Shown here: piece by piece, positions 9,977 to 19,220 of the stretch
Position numbering within the stretch: position 1 is the stretch's first letter
Layout: each line of letters opens with the position of its first letter
Position numbers and translations under genes: made by a program
The notes under the pieces: model-generated
Told to the model about the DNA's origin: nothing
Database searches by the model: none
Seen by the model: only the letters and a program-made list of their open reading frames with translations
Assembly (NCBI GenBank): GCA_001839685.1
Contig: MLAK01000985.1
Location: forward strand, 1-41,340
DNA from: Tritrichomonas foetus
Lineage: Eukaryota; Parabasalia; Tritrichomonadida; Tritrichomonadidae
Direction of reading: 5' to 3'
DNA: 41,340 nucleotides

Positions 9977-10593
9977 TAAAATAACATATAAAAAGGTTAA
10001 AAAAAACATATCTCACTTTTGGGCCGTTAGAATGGCCAACAATTATTCACTGTGACCATGTAGGATCTCAAAATTGTTGCAGATTCAAGAAATGACATTC
10101 AATCTAATTATTTCTAGATGAATGCTTCTATTGGAGAATTTGTTCCTATTTCGTGTTCATATTAATCATCACTATTATGGCTAAACTGTTATTCTAAACT
10201 GCGACCAGTTTTACCGTGAACATTTAAGGTCAAATTAAAAGCCAAATTAATGAAAAGTGTTCACGATAAAACTGGTCAAATATTATTGTAACTATTATAA
10301 GCGTTAATTAATGCCAATTCTTCTTTTGATCCTTGTTGTAACAATGATTCTAGCTAATGTTTAAATATGTATTTCTCAAAAAGAAATGCATCCATATTTA
10401 TTCTAATATGAATTAAGTCATATTTTGAATTATTAATTTCATTAAAATACTTTACCGATAGAAATGTAATTGATATGTACCACAATATAAAAAATGGATT
10501 AGTGGATAGAAATCTATAAAATTAGCATATTCAATTAGAAGATCGAAATGTAAATTGGAAGGCGGCGACCGTTTATCATGAAAACTCGTTAGA
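9977..10593. other. Spacer carrying a small inverted repeat
   Basis: This non-coding spacer lies between the DEAD-box gene and the next plus-strand gene. Its one notable structure is the 75-bp hairpin at 10203-10277, listed separately. The rest is AT-rich without recognised features. Confidence 0.5.
10203..10277. repeat. 75-bp hairpin/MITE-like element, 20-bp inverted arms
   Basis: The left arm GACCAGTTTTACCGTGAACA (10203-10222) pairs with the reverse complement of 10258-10277 at 19 of 20 positions, with a 35-bp loop. A decayed relative is seen at about 29631-29683. No target duplication is evident. It could be a tiny MITE or a transcribed hairpin in the 3' region of the helicase gene. Confidence 0.55.
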
Positions 10594-11886
10594 ATGGACG
10601 ATAGACTCTCAAAAATGGATGAAGACGAAAATCAAGCGGATTTTGTAAGTCTTCTCCACTCAACGGCAGACAATAATGAGAACGAAATCAACATCACAGA
10701 CGAAAATAACACCAATTCAGCCAGCGTGGAAGTCAAACCAGACAATATTAGTCAAAAAAAGAAAGCAAAAATTGGAATCCTTGACGTAAATCTCGACAAC
10801 TTGCATGAAAGGCCGTTCTTTACCGAACCAGAAACGATCGAAGCAATGGCAACCCTCGGTTATTCACCAAATGATTTAGTCATCATAAATACCGACCAAA
10901 TTCCGGATTTGCCTCAACAAGAAGAAATTAAATTGTCTGTTCAAAATGAATTGGATAGGAGGAGGCTTCAAATGATTCAAAATATAATTGATGAAAGAAA
11001 TCGAATCATTGAAGAAAAAGAAAATCCAAATTTAAAGAAAATCTCACATTCATCCAAACATAGTAAATCAAGCAAAAAACCAAATTTTGATAAAACCGTG
11101 TCAAGTTTAATTAAAGATGAAAACCATTCAATTTCTTCCAAAGAATCAGCAGAAGCACCAAAAAAGACTAAGCGAAAAGGTCATTCAAAGAAAGCAAAAA
11201 AAGCTGAACCATCACCAAAAAAATCAACTTTACGAAGAGGTAAGCAAAAAAATGAAAACTCATCATTAGAAGCTGCTCCTTCAGTGAGTGTAAAGTCGAA
11301 AAACAATACTATTAAAAGACGAAAGAAAAAGAAGCAGAAAATAGATGCAACTGTAATTCGAAAAAAAGCACTCGATAAAAAATTGAAAGTGGAACAACAC
11401 AAAATTGTGATTGATGTGAAAAAACGAGAAAAAAAGTGTGAAGAAAGAGTTCATCAAATTGAAGCGGAAAAATTGAAAATAATTCAAGAAAAAAAAGAAG
11501 CACGTTTAAAACATGAAAAAGAAATAAATCAAATTTTAATGAAAAAACAAGAAGAACAAAAGAAATTGGCTAAAAAAACAATGTTGAAATATGATAAAGC
11601 AGAACAAAGAAGAAAAGAAGCCAAAAAGGCAAAAATGGAAGAAATCAAAAAAAGGAAAAAAGAGAGAGAAGACCGAATAAAAAAAGCTGAACAAGAAGCA
11701 AAAAGAATTCAAGAACAAAGAATTAAAGAATTAAAAAAGAAAATCAAAGAAAGTGAAAGAAGATCACAACTGGCAATTTCTGTGAGGCAAAAAGAAGTGG
11801 TAGCTGAATTTAAAAAAAGAAGGAAATTGGAAATGGATCGTGCAAAAAGTATTGTTGTACCAAAAGTGAAAAAAACTGTAATATAA
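10594..11886 (+). CDS. Lysine-rich coiled-coil protein
   Basis: A 430-residue protein. The N-terminal 140 residues are acidic and partly folded in appearance, with a segment ERPFFTEPETIEAMATLGYS (about 70-90). I associate that kind of segment with trichomonad coiled-coil proteins, without being able to name a family. Residues 140-260 are Lys/Ser-rich and probably disordered. From about 260 to the end is a continuous Lys/Glu/Gln coiled coil with a strong positive charge. There is no membrane segment. Function unknown; microtubule or cytoskeletal association would be guesswork. The start is an ATG; the stop TAA is followed by A. Confidence 0.7.
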   Translation: MDDRLSKMDEDENQADFVSLLHSTADNNENEINITDENNTNSASVEVKPDNISQKKKAKIGILDVNLDNLHERPFFTEPETIEAMATLGYSPNDLVIINTDQIPDLPQQEEIKLSVQNELDRRRLQMIQNIIDERNRIIEEKENPNLKKISHSSKHSKSSKKPNFDKTVSSLIKDENHSISSKESAEAPKKTKRKGHSKKAKKAEPSPKKSTLRRGKQKNENSSLEAAPSVSVKSKNNTIKRRKKKKQKIDATVIRKKALDKKLKVEQHKIVIDVKKREKKCEERVHQIEAEKLKIIQEKKEARLKHEKEINQILMKKQEEQKKLAKKTMLKYDKAEQRRKEAKKAKMEEIKKRKKEREDRIKKAEQEAKRIQEQRIKELKKKIKESERRSQLAISVRQKEVVAEFKKRRKLEMDRAKSIVVPKVKKTVI

Positions 11887-13135
11887 ATTCACTGTAATTT
11901 TGTGAATCTGACATAGTGAAATTAACATTATTGAATGGTGAATTTATTCGAGATTGTATCAATGTGATTGAACTCCAATATTTATTTCTAATTTGTTTGT
12001 ATTTGTTAGATAAAATTTGCGTTATATAATTTCCTTTTCTATTCTTTCTCCAGCTCAGGAACATTCTATCAGAAAAATGTTCATGAGTATAACTTTTCGA
12101 TTTGATTAGGATTTTTATTATCGAATAGAGAATTATGATTCTTTTCCGATTATAGTGTTAATAGTAATAATAATGGAAAATTAAACTGATCTTTACTCAT
12201 TTCGATTTTCAATATCTTTCGAATAAATAGCAATTTGAAAGTTCACATATACAACACTTATATAATGTGAATAAATCTAGAACAACTTCTAAAATGGATG
12301 GAAATCTAATTTTCTTTGAAAATGATATGATTTTTTTTTTTTAGATTAAGATCAAATAATGTTGAAGAATTGATTTATATACTCTATTATAATCCAGAAA
12401 TAGAGTAACTTGATCCATACAACACATCTGACAATTAGATTTATTCTCGATGTTCGAAAAGACATTTTATTTATTTGTCAAAAAAACATTAAAATCAATT
12501 GATTATCCACTATAATATAGAAAAGATAGTCCCCACCTACCTCCCAAAAATAGATTATATTTCTCGTTTATTTAGTTCTTTTTTTTTGTCAGTTTCGTAA
12601 ATCAATTGAATACATTTGAATATAATAAAATCTTAATTATTCAATTTACTCATTTGAGAAAAATGTGTAAATTGTGATAAAGGTCGCATAAACTATAGAA
12701 AAAAGAAAACCAAAATGAATAAAACATTCAAAAAAAGAATAATTCAAACTATTAATAAAGATGAAATTAAATTAAATTTCACTCATTTGTTCAGATTTTT
12801 TGATTTGTTCACAGAAAATGTTTCCTCATTGACTTGAAGGAATTAATTCCTCTTTCCCCAATAGTTAATTGAGTTATTCATTGTCTCAAACTGCTTATTT
12901 CATAATTTCACAAAATTAATCGCAATTTGGGACATGCACATTGAAAAATACAGAAAATGTATAGAAAAAAGAGAATATTTTGAATACATTCAGAAGGATA
13001 TTCAGATATCCATTGAATATTTCAGAGTTACAAAGCATTTCCACTCAAAACCGGATTGAATATTTTGTCCTTTAGAAATTTATGAGATATCCAAAAAGTT
13101 AAGTAAAGCCCACAATTTTCGAAAAGCTCAGTTAG
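11887..13135. other. Long spacer, nothing recognised
   Basis: About 1.25 kb of AT-rich sequence with no credible ORF, tRNA-like box or tandem repeat. The promoter of the kinase gene must lie in its last part. Confidence 0.5.
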
Positions 13136-15222
13136 ATGTTTGACGTGAACAGGGCTCAAATAGGCGATTATATTATCGTACAGCCACTCGGCACAGGAAC
13201 GACAGGCAAAGTCAAACTAGCGCGTCACATGCGAGCCGGTCAAGAAGTTGCAATTTAAATTATTAATAAATCTCGATTTGAGGTCAAGCCCGACCTGAAA
13301 CGGAAAATCTATCGCGAAATAGCATTAATGCGTTTACTCGATCACCCGCACTTACTCAAATTAATCGAAGTTTGTGAAAGTAAAAGAAGATTATATATAA
13401 TTATCGAATATGCATCGCACGGTGAACTTTTTGATTACTTAGTTGCTCGGAGATCACTTTCAGTTGAAGTTGATATGTCACTTTTTCGAGAAATCATTTA
13501 CGGCCTTGATTATTTGCATACTCATGCAATTTGCCATCGCGACTTGAAACCAGAAAATCTTCTTCTTGATGAAAACGATCATATTAAAATAGCTGATTTT
13601 GGATTTGCAAGATGGATGCGATCAAACATCGCAGAAACAAGCTGCGGATCACCTCACTATGCAGCACCAGAAGTCATTCGTGGTTTAGCGTATGATGGAA
13701 GGTGTGCAGATATTTGGAGTTGTGGAGTAATACTCTATGCACTTTTATAAGTATGTTTTTTTAGTTGTTTTTATTGATATTTTCTATTAATTATAGTTTA
13801 TTCATGAATTTTGTTTTGAAAATCTCAAAATTAATTGAAACACTTAAGCACGAACACAATTATATTAACAATTATAAACGCAATCATATGATACACAATT
13901 CTTAGCACCAAAATACAAGGTACAAAAAATTTGAGACAAAAATAAGATTTTATTTTCACAGAGAAAAGAAAACACTACTTTAACAAAGGAAAGAAAATTC
14001 TTTGCTCAATAATTAATCATAGAAAATGTCTTTATTTGCCAGTAATTTTTAAATTTTTGATTAATTTGATTATTAGCAATAAGGAAATTCTTAAATATTC
14101 ATCATATACGATTTTTTTTATCACCATCATCATCATAATAATAATACTGATAGATTTGCCATAACATGTAGTAATTATATTTTTATTCATCTTGATAAGT
14201 TTTAAATTGGAATTAATCCTTGTTGTTATGTGCTCGTGTTGATTTCTGTGTTTTGAGATAATATTGAGTTCGAAATATTTATATTAATATTAATATCAAT
14301 AAAAACAACTTTTTGAGGTAAAACTAATACACAGGGACGACTTCCTTTTGATGATCCTTCCATTCGAAACCTTATGGCCAAAGTAAAAGCAGGAAGGTAC
14401 CAGATGCCTCCATTTTTACCTGAAATCCAAGATTTGATCAGTCGAATGCTCACCGTCAACATTGAAGAGCGAATCAAACTAGATCAAATTAAAGAACACC
14501 CTGCATTTCATTTATTCCTTCCAAAGAATTATTCTATCCCCAATCCAATACCACTTCCTTTTCTTCCAGAACCAATTGATGTTTCAACTATTGATGAAAA
14601 ATTATTCACTGTTTTGGTTCATCTTGGTTTCTTGGATGAAAGTGAAATTAAAGACGAACTTGAGTCAAAAACACATAATATGGCTAAAGTTTTCTGTCAT
14701 ATTTTAACAACAGGTTTTTCACTTGAATCACTTCCATGGGACGATGAACTACAAAACCAAGTTGCTTCAATTCCAAATGATGAATTCCTTGTTGATGGTC
14801 AAGATGGTCAACGAGCATTCACACTTCATGCAAATGATCCATTCTATAAAAGACAAGCTCCAATGTCAATGGGAAGCCCAGATATTTTCTCGCTTGTTGA
14901 AAAAACACAATGGGTTGATAATCAGGTTGATATTGATGTAGAATATGAGGGAAAAACTGAAATTCCAGATATTACTGTACCTTTACCGCAATTATTTGCT
15001 GGAATTCAACAACAACTTTCTTTACAGATGTACAAATACTTCTATCCAAATGATATGACACTCTTCACGAAATATCCTGAAGATAATATGTATATTGTAG
15101 TTCAAGCACAATATACATCTAGAGAGACAATATCATTGACTTTAAGGCATATGCATGGATCTGTTCTCCTGTTTTCAACATTTGTTCAAATGATTAATGA
15201 TATTATTAGTTCATTTGGTTAA
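13136..15222 (+). pseudogene. CAMK/AMPK-like Ser/Thr kinase gene, one intron, two in-frame stops
   Basis: Two exons (13136-13750 and 14335-15222) flank an intron with trichomonad splice signals. The conceptual 501 codons show the glycine loop GTGTTGKVKL (20-28), [17 protein letters not shown], a [10 protein letters not shown] activation segment, [13 protein letters not shown] and GRLPFDD, typical of CAMK-like (AMPK/SAD) kinases. The C-terminal part, HLGFLDESEI onward, resembles the UBA-like region after the SAD/MARK kinase domain. Codon 41, where the ATP-binding Lys of VAIK should be, is TAA (13256-13258). A second TAA (13748-13750) is the last codon of exon 1, between YALL and GRLPFDD. Everything else is intact and well conserved, so the damage is recent or is a sequencing error. 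If real, only a peptide of 40 residues or an internally started fragment could be made. Confidence 0.8.
13751..14334 (+). other. Spliceosomal intron, 584 nt, in the kinase gene
   Basis: The 5' splice site GTATGT and the 3' block ACTAATACACAG differ from the known trichomonad signals (GTAYGT ... ACTAACACACAG, with the branch point fused to the acceptor) at a single acceptor-block position. Removing it joins the kinase subdomain IX segment YALL to GRLPFDD in phase 0. The intron itself has stops in every frame. At 584 nt it is long compared with the short introns usually described in Trichomonas vaginalis. Confidence 0.85.
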
Positions 15223-15425
15223 TTTATGTAAATATTATTTTTAATTCGTTTTTCATTGGATATTAAGATCATTTTGTTCCATTTTCTTTCTGAATATTTA
15301 TAGAAATTAGATCACAATCATGATACTAGTTAATTTTTGATATCTTTCATATGAAGAAAATAATAATAAAGTAATTCAGAAACTATGTTATTAGAAATAC
15401 TTTTATAATTGAGAAATGTTAGCAT

Positions 15426-15788
15426 TTACTGAAAGATTAACTTCATGAAATAGTTTGGATCGATATTGATAAAGACCCAATCAGCTTTGATGTAACAACC
15501 TATCTTATCAACAGTGATATATTGTCCATTGGCCCGAATCTGGCGTGGTATTATTAATTCTTTCGAGGTTTTAGGATAATATTCGAGAGTTGCCTTGTTG
15601 TCATTTCTGATGATGAAACCAACTCCATCTATTTCAACTTTTTTTCCAACCATCATTGATGTTTTATCCTTACATAACATTGGGACCATTTCATTATCAA
15701 GTAAACAATCTATATGATGTCCTTCTATTATCCCTAAAATGATTCCAAACCCACCTGTTACACGTAACATATAAAAGTGAAATGACAT
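15426..15788 (-). CDS. Short BspA-like leucine-rich fragment (possible gene remnant)
   Basis: A 120-residue ORF with an ATG start. Its C-terminal half reads like the opening unit of a BspA/TpLRR surface protein: an ATLEYY...ELIIP strand, then NGQYITVDKIGCYI, close to the family pattern 'IP..i.ng..y.Vt.IG.yaF'. BspA-like proteins in trichomonads usually have many repeats of about 23 residues and often a C-terminal membrane anchor. Here the frame stops after one unit, with no signal peptide or anchor. It is therefore either a truncated relic or an unrelated small protein. It lies convergent to the kinase gene, 203 bp from its stop. Confidence 0.4.
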   Translation of the reverse strand: MSFHFYMLRVTGGFGIILGIIEGHHIDCLLDNEMVPMLCKDKTSMMVGKKVEIDGVGFIIRNDNKATLEYYPKTSKELIIPRQIRANGQYITVDKIGCYIKADWVFINIDPNYFMKLIFQ

Positions 15789-15820
15789 TAAATTTTTCTT
15801 GAAACATGATTCTCATATTC

Positions 15821-15844
15821 AAAAAAAAAAAAAAAAAAAAAAAA
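15821..15844 (+). repeat. Poly(A) tract, 24 A
   Basis: An uninterrupted run of A. The 71 bp that follow (15845-15915) reappear exactly after another poly(A) at 18958-19028, which points to an assembly jump at the homopolymer rather than a retroposon tail. Confidence 0.85.
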
Positions 15845-16140
15845 TACCAATTCAAAACTAATTTCCAAAATTCTCAACTTTAATGAAATTCTTATTGACA
15901 ACAAAATTAATGCCAGAAGATATTTGTTACATGTATCTTAAATATTTCGTTCACTTTTACATTACCTATATTCTAAAGATATATATCACATCCCTTGTTC
16001 TTAATGATATTTAAATTGGGAATAATAATCATTTTTTAGAAACATCATTAGTTTAATTTGATTTGGCAAATAAAAAACTATTATCTTTGCAAAACTTTTT
16101 GTGATCATTATTAATGTCATGAAATTTTGAGCTTCTTAAT

Positions 16141-16305
16141 GATTAGAAACTCATAATGATTAGAAACTCATAATGATTAGAAACTCATAATGATTAGAAA
16201 ATCATAATGATTAGAAAATCATAATGATTAGAAACTCATAATGATTAGAAAATCATAATGATTAGAAAATCATAATGATTAGAAACTCATAATGATTAGA
16301 AACTC
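16141..16305 (+). repeat. 17-bp minisatellite, 10 copies
   Basis: Unit GATTAGAAACTCATAAT, starting at 16141 and every 17 bp after that. A single C/A variant inside the unit runs in the order C C C A A C A A C C, a pattern suggesting that blocks of units were duplicated. It lies 106 bp downstream of the FHA gene stop, in non-coding DNA. Confidence 0.95.
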
Positions 16306-16410
16306 TTTTTGATGATGATGAGATGTTTTAGAAAAAAGGTCTTAATAAAGGAAAAATCATATAACGCTATTTTTAAATAAAAACAAATTGACTAAGAATC
16401 GATAAATGTT

Positions 16411-16938
16411 CTACTCATCATAGTTCACCTCTTCATGAACTTCTAATTGCATCACAACAATATTTTCTGATGATTTAGCAAACGAAATTGTGTCCGATGG
16501 TTTGAGTTCAATGAAGCACATCGGTGGAACAACGTTTTCATTAATGAAGGTTCCACCTTTTGATGACATATCAAAAATATAAGGCTTAGTGATTAATTTT
16601 GGCTCTGATTCTGAAGCTTTGGTCAGTCTAAATTGAATGGCACAATGCTGCCGGCTCACTGTGGCGTCTTTCAGGATAATATCGCAAAATTTTTCGCGGC
16701 CAATTAAAATCGTCGGCGATGTCATTTCGAACTCTTCTTCGTTTTCATCATCTCGGAATATAAACAAATGCCATGATTTGTCTGGATTTGTTGAATCAAA
16801 TGGAATAAAATATTTGGTCAATTTTTTATCCCGGATAAGTTGTCGATCGTTATACAGCGCTCTAATTCCCCAGTTTGGGTGCTCTTTTGGACCTTCTTTC
16901 GGCTTTGTCTGGTTATAATTTCGATTGATTCGATTCAT
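16411..16938 (-). CDS. FHA-domain protein, SNIP1/Pml1-like
   Basis: A 175-residue protein. The N-terminal third carries a conserved-looking PNWGIRALYND...LIRDKKLTKYF stretch and DKSWHLFIF. The FHA domain then spans about residues 75-170, with ILIGRE, SRQHCAIQFR, KPYIFDMSSKGGTFIN and ELKPSDTISF. R and S in GRE...SRQH and N in GTFIN are the usual phosphothreonine-contacting positions and are present. The KPY-I-D...GTF-N...ELK-D pattern is that of SNIP1 and yeast Pml1, a subunit of the RES pre-mRNA retention and splicing complex. Long N-terminal extensions of animal SNIP1 are absent, as in Pml1. The gene diverges from the coiled-coil gene at 17081. Confidence 0.75.
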   Translation of the reverse strand: MNRINRNYNQTKPKEGPKEHPNWGIRALYNDRQLIRDKKLTKYFIPFDSTNPDKSWHLFIFRDDENEEEFEMTSPTILIGREKFCDIILKDATVSRQHCAIQFRLTKASESEPKLITKPYIFDMSSKGGTFINENVVPPMCFIELKPSDTISFAKSSENIVVMQLEVHEEVNYDE

Positions 16939-17080
16939 TTAATCTGTGCAAAAGGTGAAAACAGAAAGAAAAAAATGACGACATAGTTGTAAATCGAACA
17001 CTAAACATGATTTTTTTCTATGTTTATTTGGCTTGTTCTTTTATCAATTTTTAAATCTTTCCGTTATTTTCTCTTTCGCA

Positions 17081-18568
17081 TTGACTGATATTACTCCTTA
17101 TTCCCCAATCACTGCCCCAAAGAAAGGGCTTCGCGAGCCAACCGACCGACCAATTATCACAGACAGCGAAGAAAAAAACGAAGAAGAAGAAATTCAAGAT
17201 ATCGAATCTCCAATAAAATCTACCGAGAATGAAAACGAAGAAAAAGAAGAAACCAAAATCAATACAGAAGAAGAAGAAAGCCCTGAAACCAACAAAGAAA
17301 ACGAAAAAAGCCAAGAAGATGACGAATCGAATATTAATTCAAACGAAGAAGAAACCCAAAACGAAACTGATCGAAATAAAGAAGAAGAAGACGGAGAAAC
17401 AAATCAAAAAGTTGAAAACGAAGAAGAAGATATTCAATCCCACGCGGATACACAAATTGAAGAAGAAGAAGAAAGCAGTGAAAATAAAATTTCTGAAAAA
17501 TGTGAAGAAGAAGAAGAAATTCCAGTTTCCGAACCACGAACCCCTTCAACTTCCGCTAGAAAGGCACGACCAACTCCACAAAGTGCGCGAAATTTATATT
17601 CACGTCCAATTTCACCAAAACGGCCTCGCCAATCGACAGATTCCCAAATTGATCGTGCAAATTTAGTTGCTTCCCAATTTTTAATGGGAAATGAAGTGGA
17701 CGAAAAAGATCCAGTCATTATTGCGCGCGCTATTCATAATTTAAATGAACGCAATGCTGTTCTTTATGATGGCGGCTCTTATGAGGATTCTGTTCGTTGT
17801 GCTCATGCAATTGTAAATGCTAAAGCGAAGCATACACAAACTATTAAAGAAATGGCGAAAAATAATTCTTTGTCATACGTAAATATGAAGCAACAACAAA
17901 ATCAAGAAGATTACGAAAGATGGAGAAATATGAAACATCGAATGCAAGGAACTCTTCATCGTAAGTCTAAAAACCAAGTAGAAGAGATGAAAAGACGGCA
18001 TGCTGAAGAACGCCAGAAATTTGAAGATGAATGGGCTTCTGATACTCGAATGAAATATTTCAACAAGGCTTCTGATCAACTCAAATCGTTGAGAAAGTTG
18101 CAAGTCACATTGTTAGCTGATCGTCAATTCCAGGACTGCGAAAGAATAAAACTTATTGCACAGAAATTGGAAAAAGACGAAATTAATGGAAATATGGTCG
18201 CATGGAGTCAAGCAAAACGTGAAGCATTTTTATTAATGGAAAAACGACAGAAAAATGAAATGGACACTCTCTTGAAATCAATTGAAGTGAAAAAGACAGC
18301 TTTCTTGTCTTTGAGAAGTCGTGAAGAAAGAGTTTTGAATAATCGATTGAACGCCTTAAAGCTTCAAGAAAAAGATGCAAAAGATGCCGAAAAGAATTGG
18401 GTCAGACACCATAGATATGAAGGGGATGTTGCTTTTAATGAAATTGGATATGAGAGAAGATTAAAAGTAAATTTGGATAAAAACAGACCTGAATTTAACT
18501 ACTTGTCTATGCCAACACCACCAAAATCAAGAGGAAGTGGACCATGGAGGCCGATGACAAAAATGTAA
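17081..18568 (+). CDS. Acidic coiled-coil protein lacking an ATG start
   Basis: An open frame of about 495 codons. Residues about 25-165 are a Glu-rich, probably disordered segment. A Ser/Pro/Arg stretch follows, then a helical region with a YEDSV...AHAIVNAKAKH unit and a coiled coil (MKRRHAEERQKFEDEW onward) to near the end. The C-terminus ends in a PTPPKSRGSGPWRP tail. No ATG lies in frame upstream or within the first 200 codons. The natural start position reads TTG ACT GAT ATT ACT (17081), where ATG would give MTDITPYSP. This may be a start-codon mutation, a sequencing error or non-AUG initiation. It is a paralogue of the gene at 30739 by layout and coiled-coil sequence. Function unknown. 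Confidence 0.6.
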   Translation: MTDITPYSPITAPKKGLREPTDRPIITDSEEKNEEEEIQDIESPIKSTENENEEKEETKINTEEEESPETNKENEKSQEDDESNINSNEEETQNETDRNKEEEDGETNQKVENEEEDIQSHADTQIEEEEESSENKISEKCEEEEEIPVSEPRTPSTSARKARPTPQSARNLYSRPISPKRPRQSTDSQIDRANLVASQFLMGNEVDEKDPVIIARAIHNLNERNAVLYDGGSYEDSVRCAHAIVNAKAKHTQTIKEMAKNNSLSYVNMKQQQNQEDYERWRNMKHRMQGTLHRKSKNQVEEMKRRHAEERQKFEDEWASDTRMKYFNKASDQLKSLRKLQVTLLADRQFQDCERIKLIAQKLEKDEINGNMVAWSQAKREAFLLMEKRQKNEMDTLLKSIEVKKTAFLSLRSREERVLNNRLNALKLQEKDAKDAEKNWVRHHRYEGDVAFNEIGYERRLKVNLDKNRPEFNYLSMPTPPKSRGSGPWRPMTKM

Positions 18569-18805
18569 TATGTTTTTGGATAGTTATTAATATAATAATA
18601 GTAATATTTGAAACTGAAACAAAAAATAATCAATTTTGTAAATCGAATAAACAAATTTTGTGAGATTTCCCCTTCATTTTTATGTATATCTTTTTTTTAT
18701 TCCATATTTAGCTGCCAATCATTCTTTCAATCATTGAAATCATTTCTGATAGAATCATTATCATACGTTGAAAATTTAAATTAATTAAAAATCATTATTT
18801 TTTTT

Positions 18806-18924
18806 GAAGAATGAACACATGATTAATCAGCGAAATATAATGTGTAGGAATTTTTTACGCATAAATATCAAAAAATTTCAACAATATCCCAAAAAGACGA
18901 AAAGATTCTTTATTCATTCCGCAA

Positions 18925-18957
<33 letters not shown>

Positions 18958-19177
18958 TACCAATTCAAAACTAATTTCCAAAATTCTCAACTTTAATGAA
19001 ATTCTTATTGACAACAAAATTAATGCCANGAAGAATGAACACATGATTAATCAGCGAAATATAATGTGTAGGAATTTTTTACGCATAAATATCAAAAAAT
19101 TTCAACAATATCCCAAAAAGACGAAAAGATTCTTTATTCATTCCGCAAAAAAGTAAAAAAAAAAAAAAAAAAAAAAT
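18806..19177. repeat. Probable assembly duplication around poly(A) tracts
   Basis: Positions 18806-18930 recur exactly at 19030-19154, each copy followed by poly(A) (27 A at 18931-18957; 23 A at 19155-19177). Between them sits a 71-bp segment (18958-19028) identical to 15845-15915, ending in an N at 19029. The order 'unique, poly(A), foreign flank, N, same unique again, poly(A)' is what a contig joined through homopolymers would give. The true spacer here is probably 224 bp shorter. Confidence 0.85.
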
Positions 19178-19220
19178 CGATGCTTTATCCTCCTATTTTA
19201 TTAAAATATATCAAATATAA

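Noticed and set aside
10023..10040. GGCC...GGCC short hairpin after the DEAD-box gene as a terminator
   Set aside because: A four-base stem is too short, and eukaryotic genes do not use such terminators.
5530..12845. Shared CTCATTGACT...GGAATTA at about 5533 and 12823
   Set aside because: About 20 bp of similarity next to low-complexity DNA, with no extension on either side; too weak to call a repeat.
13136..15222. Reassignment of TAA as a sense codon
   Set aside because: Most intact genes in the window end in TAA, and none of them contains an internal TAA.
16141..16305. CRISPR-like array
   Set aside because: The units are contiguous with no spacers, and the organism is eukaryotic.
15821..19177. 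Retroposon poly(A) tails
   Set aside because: The flanks are exact duplicates joined through A-runs and an N, which is better explained by misassembly.
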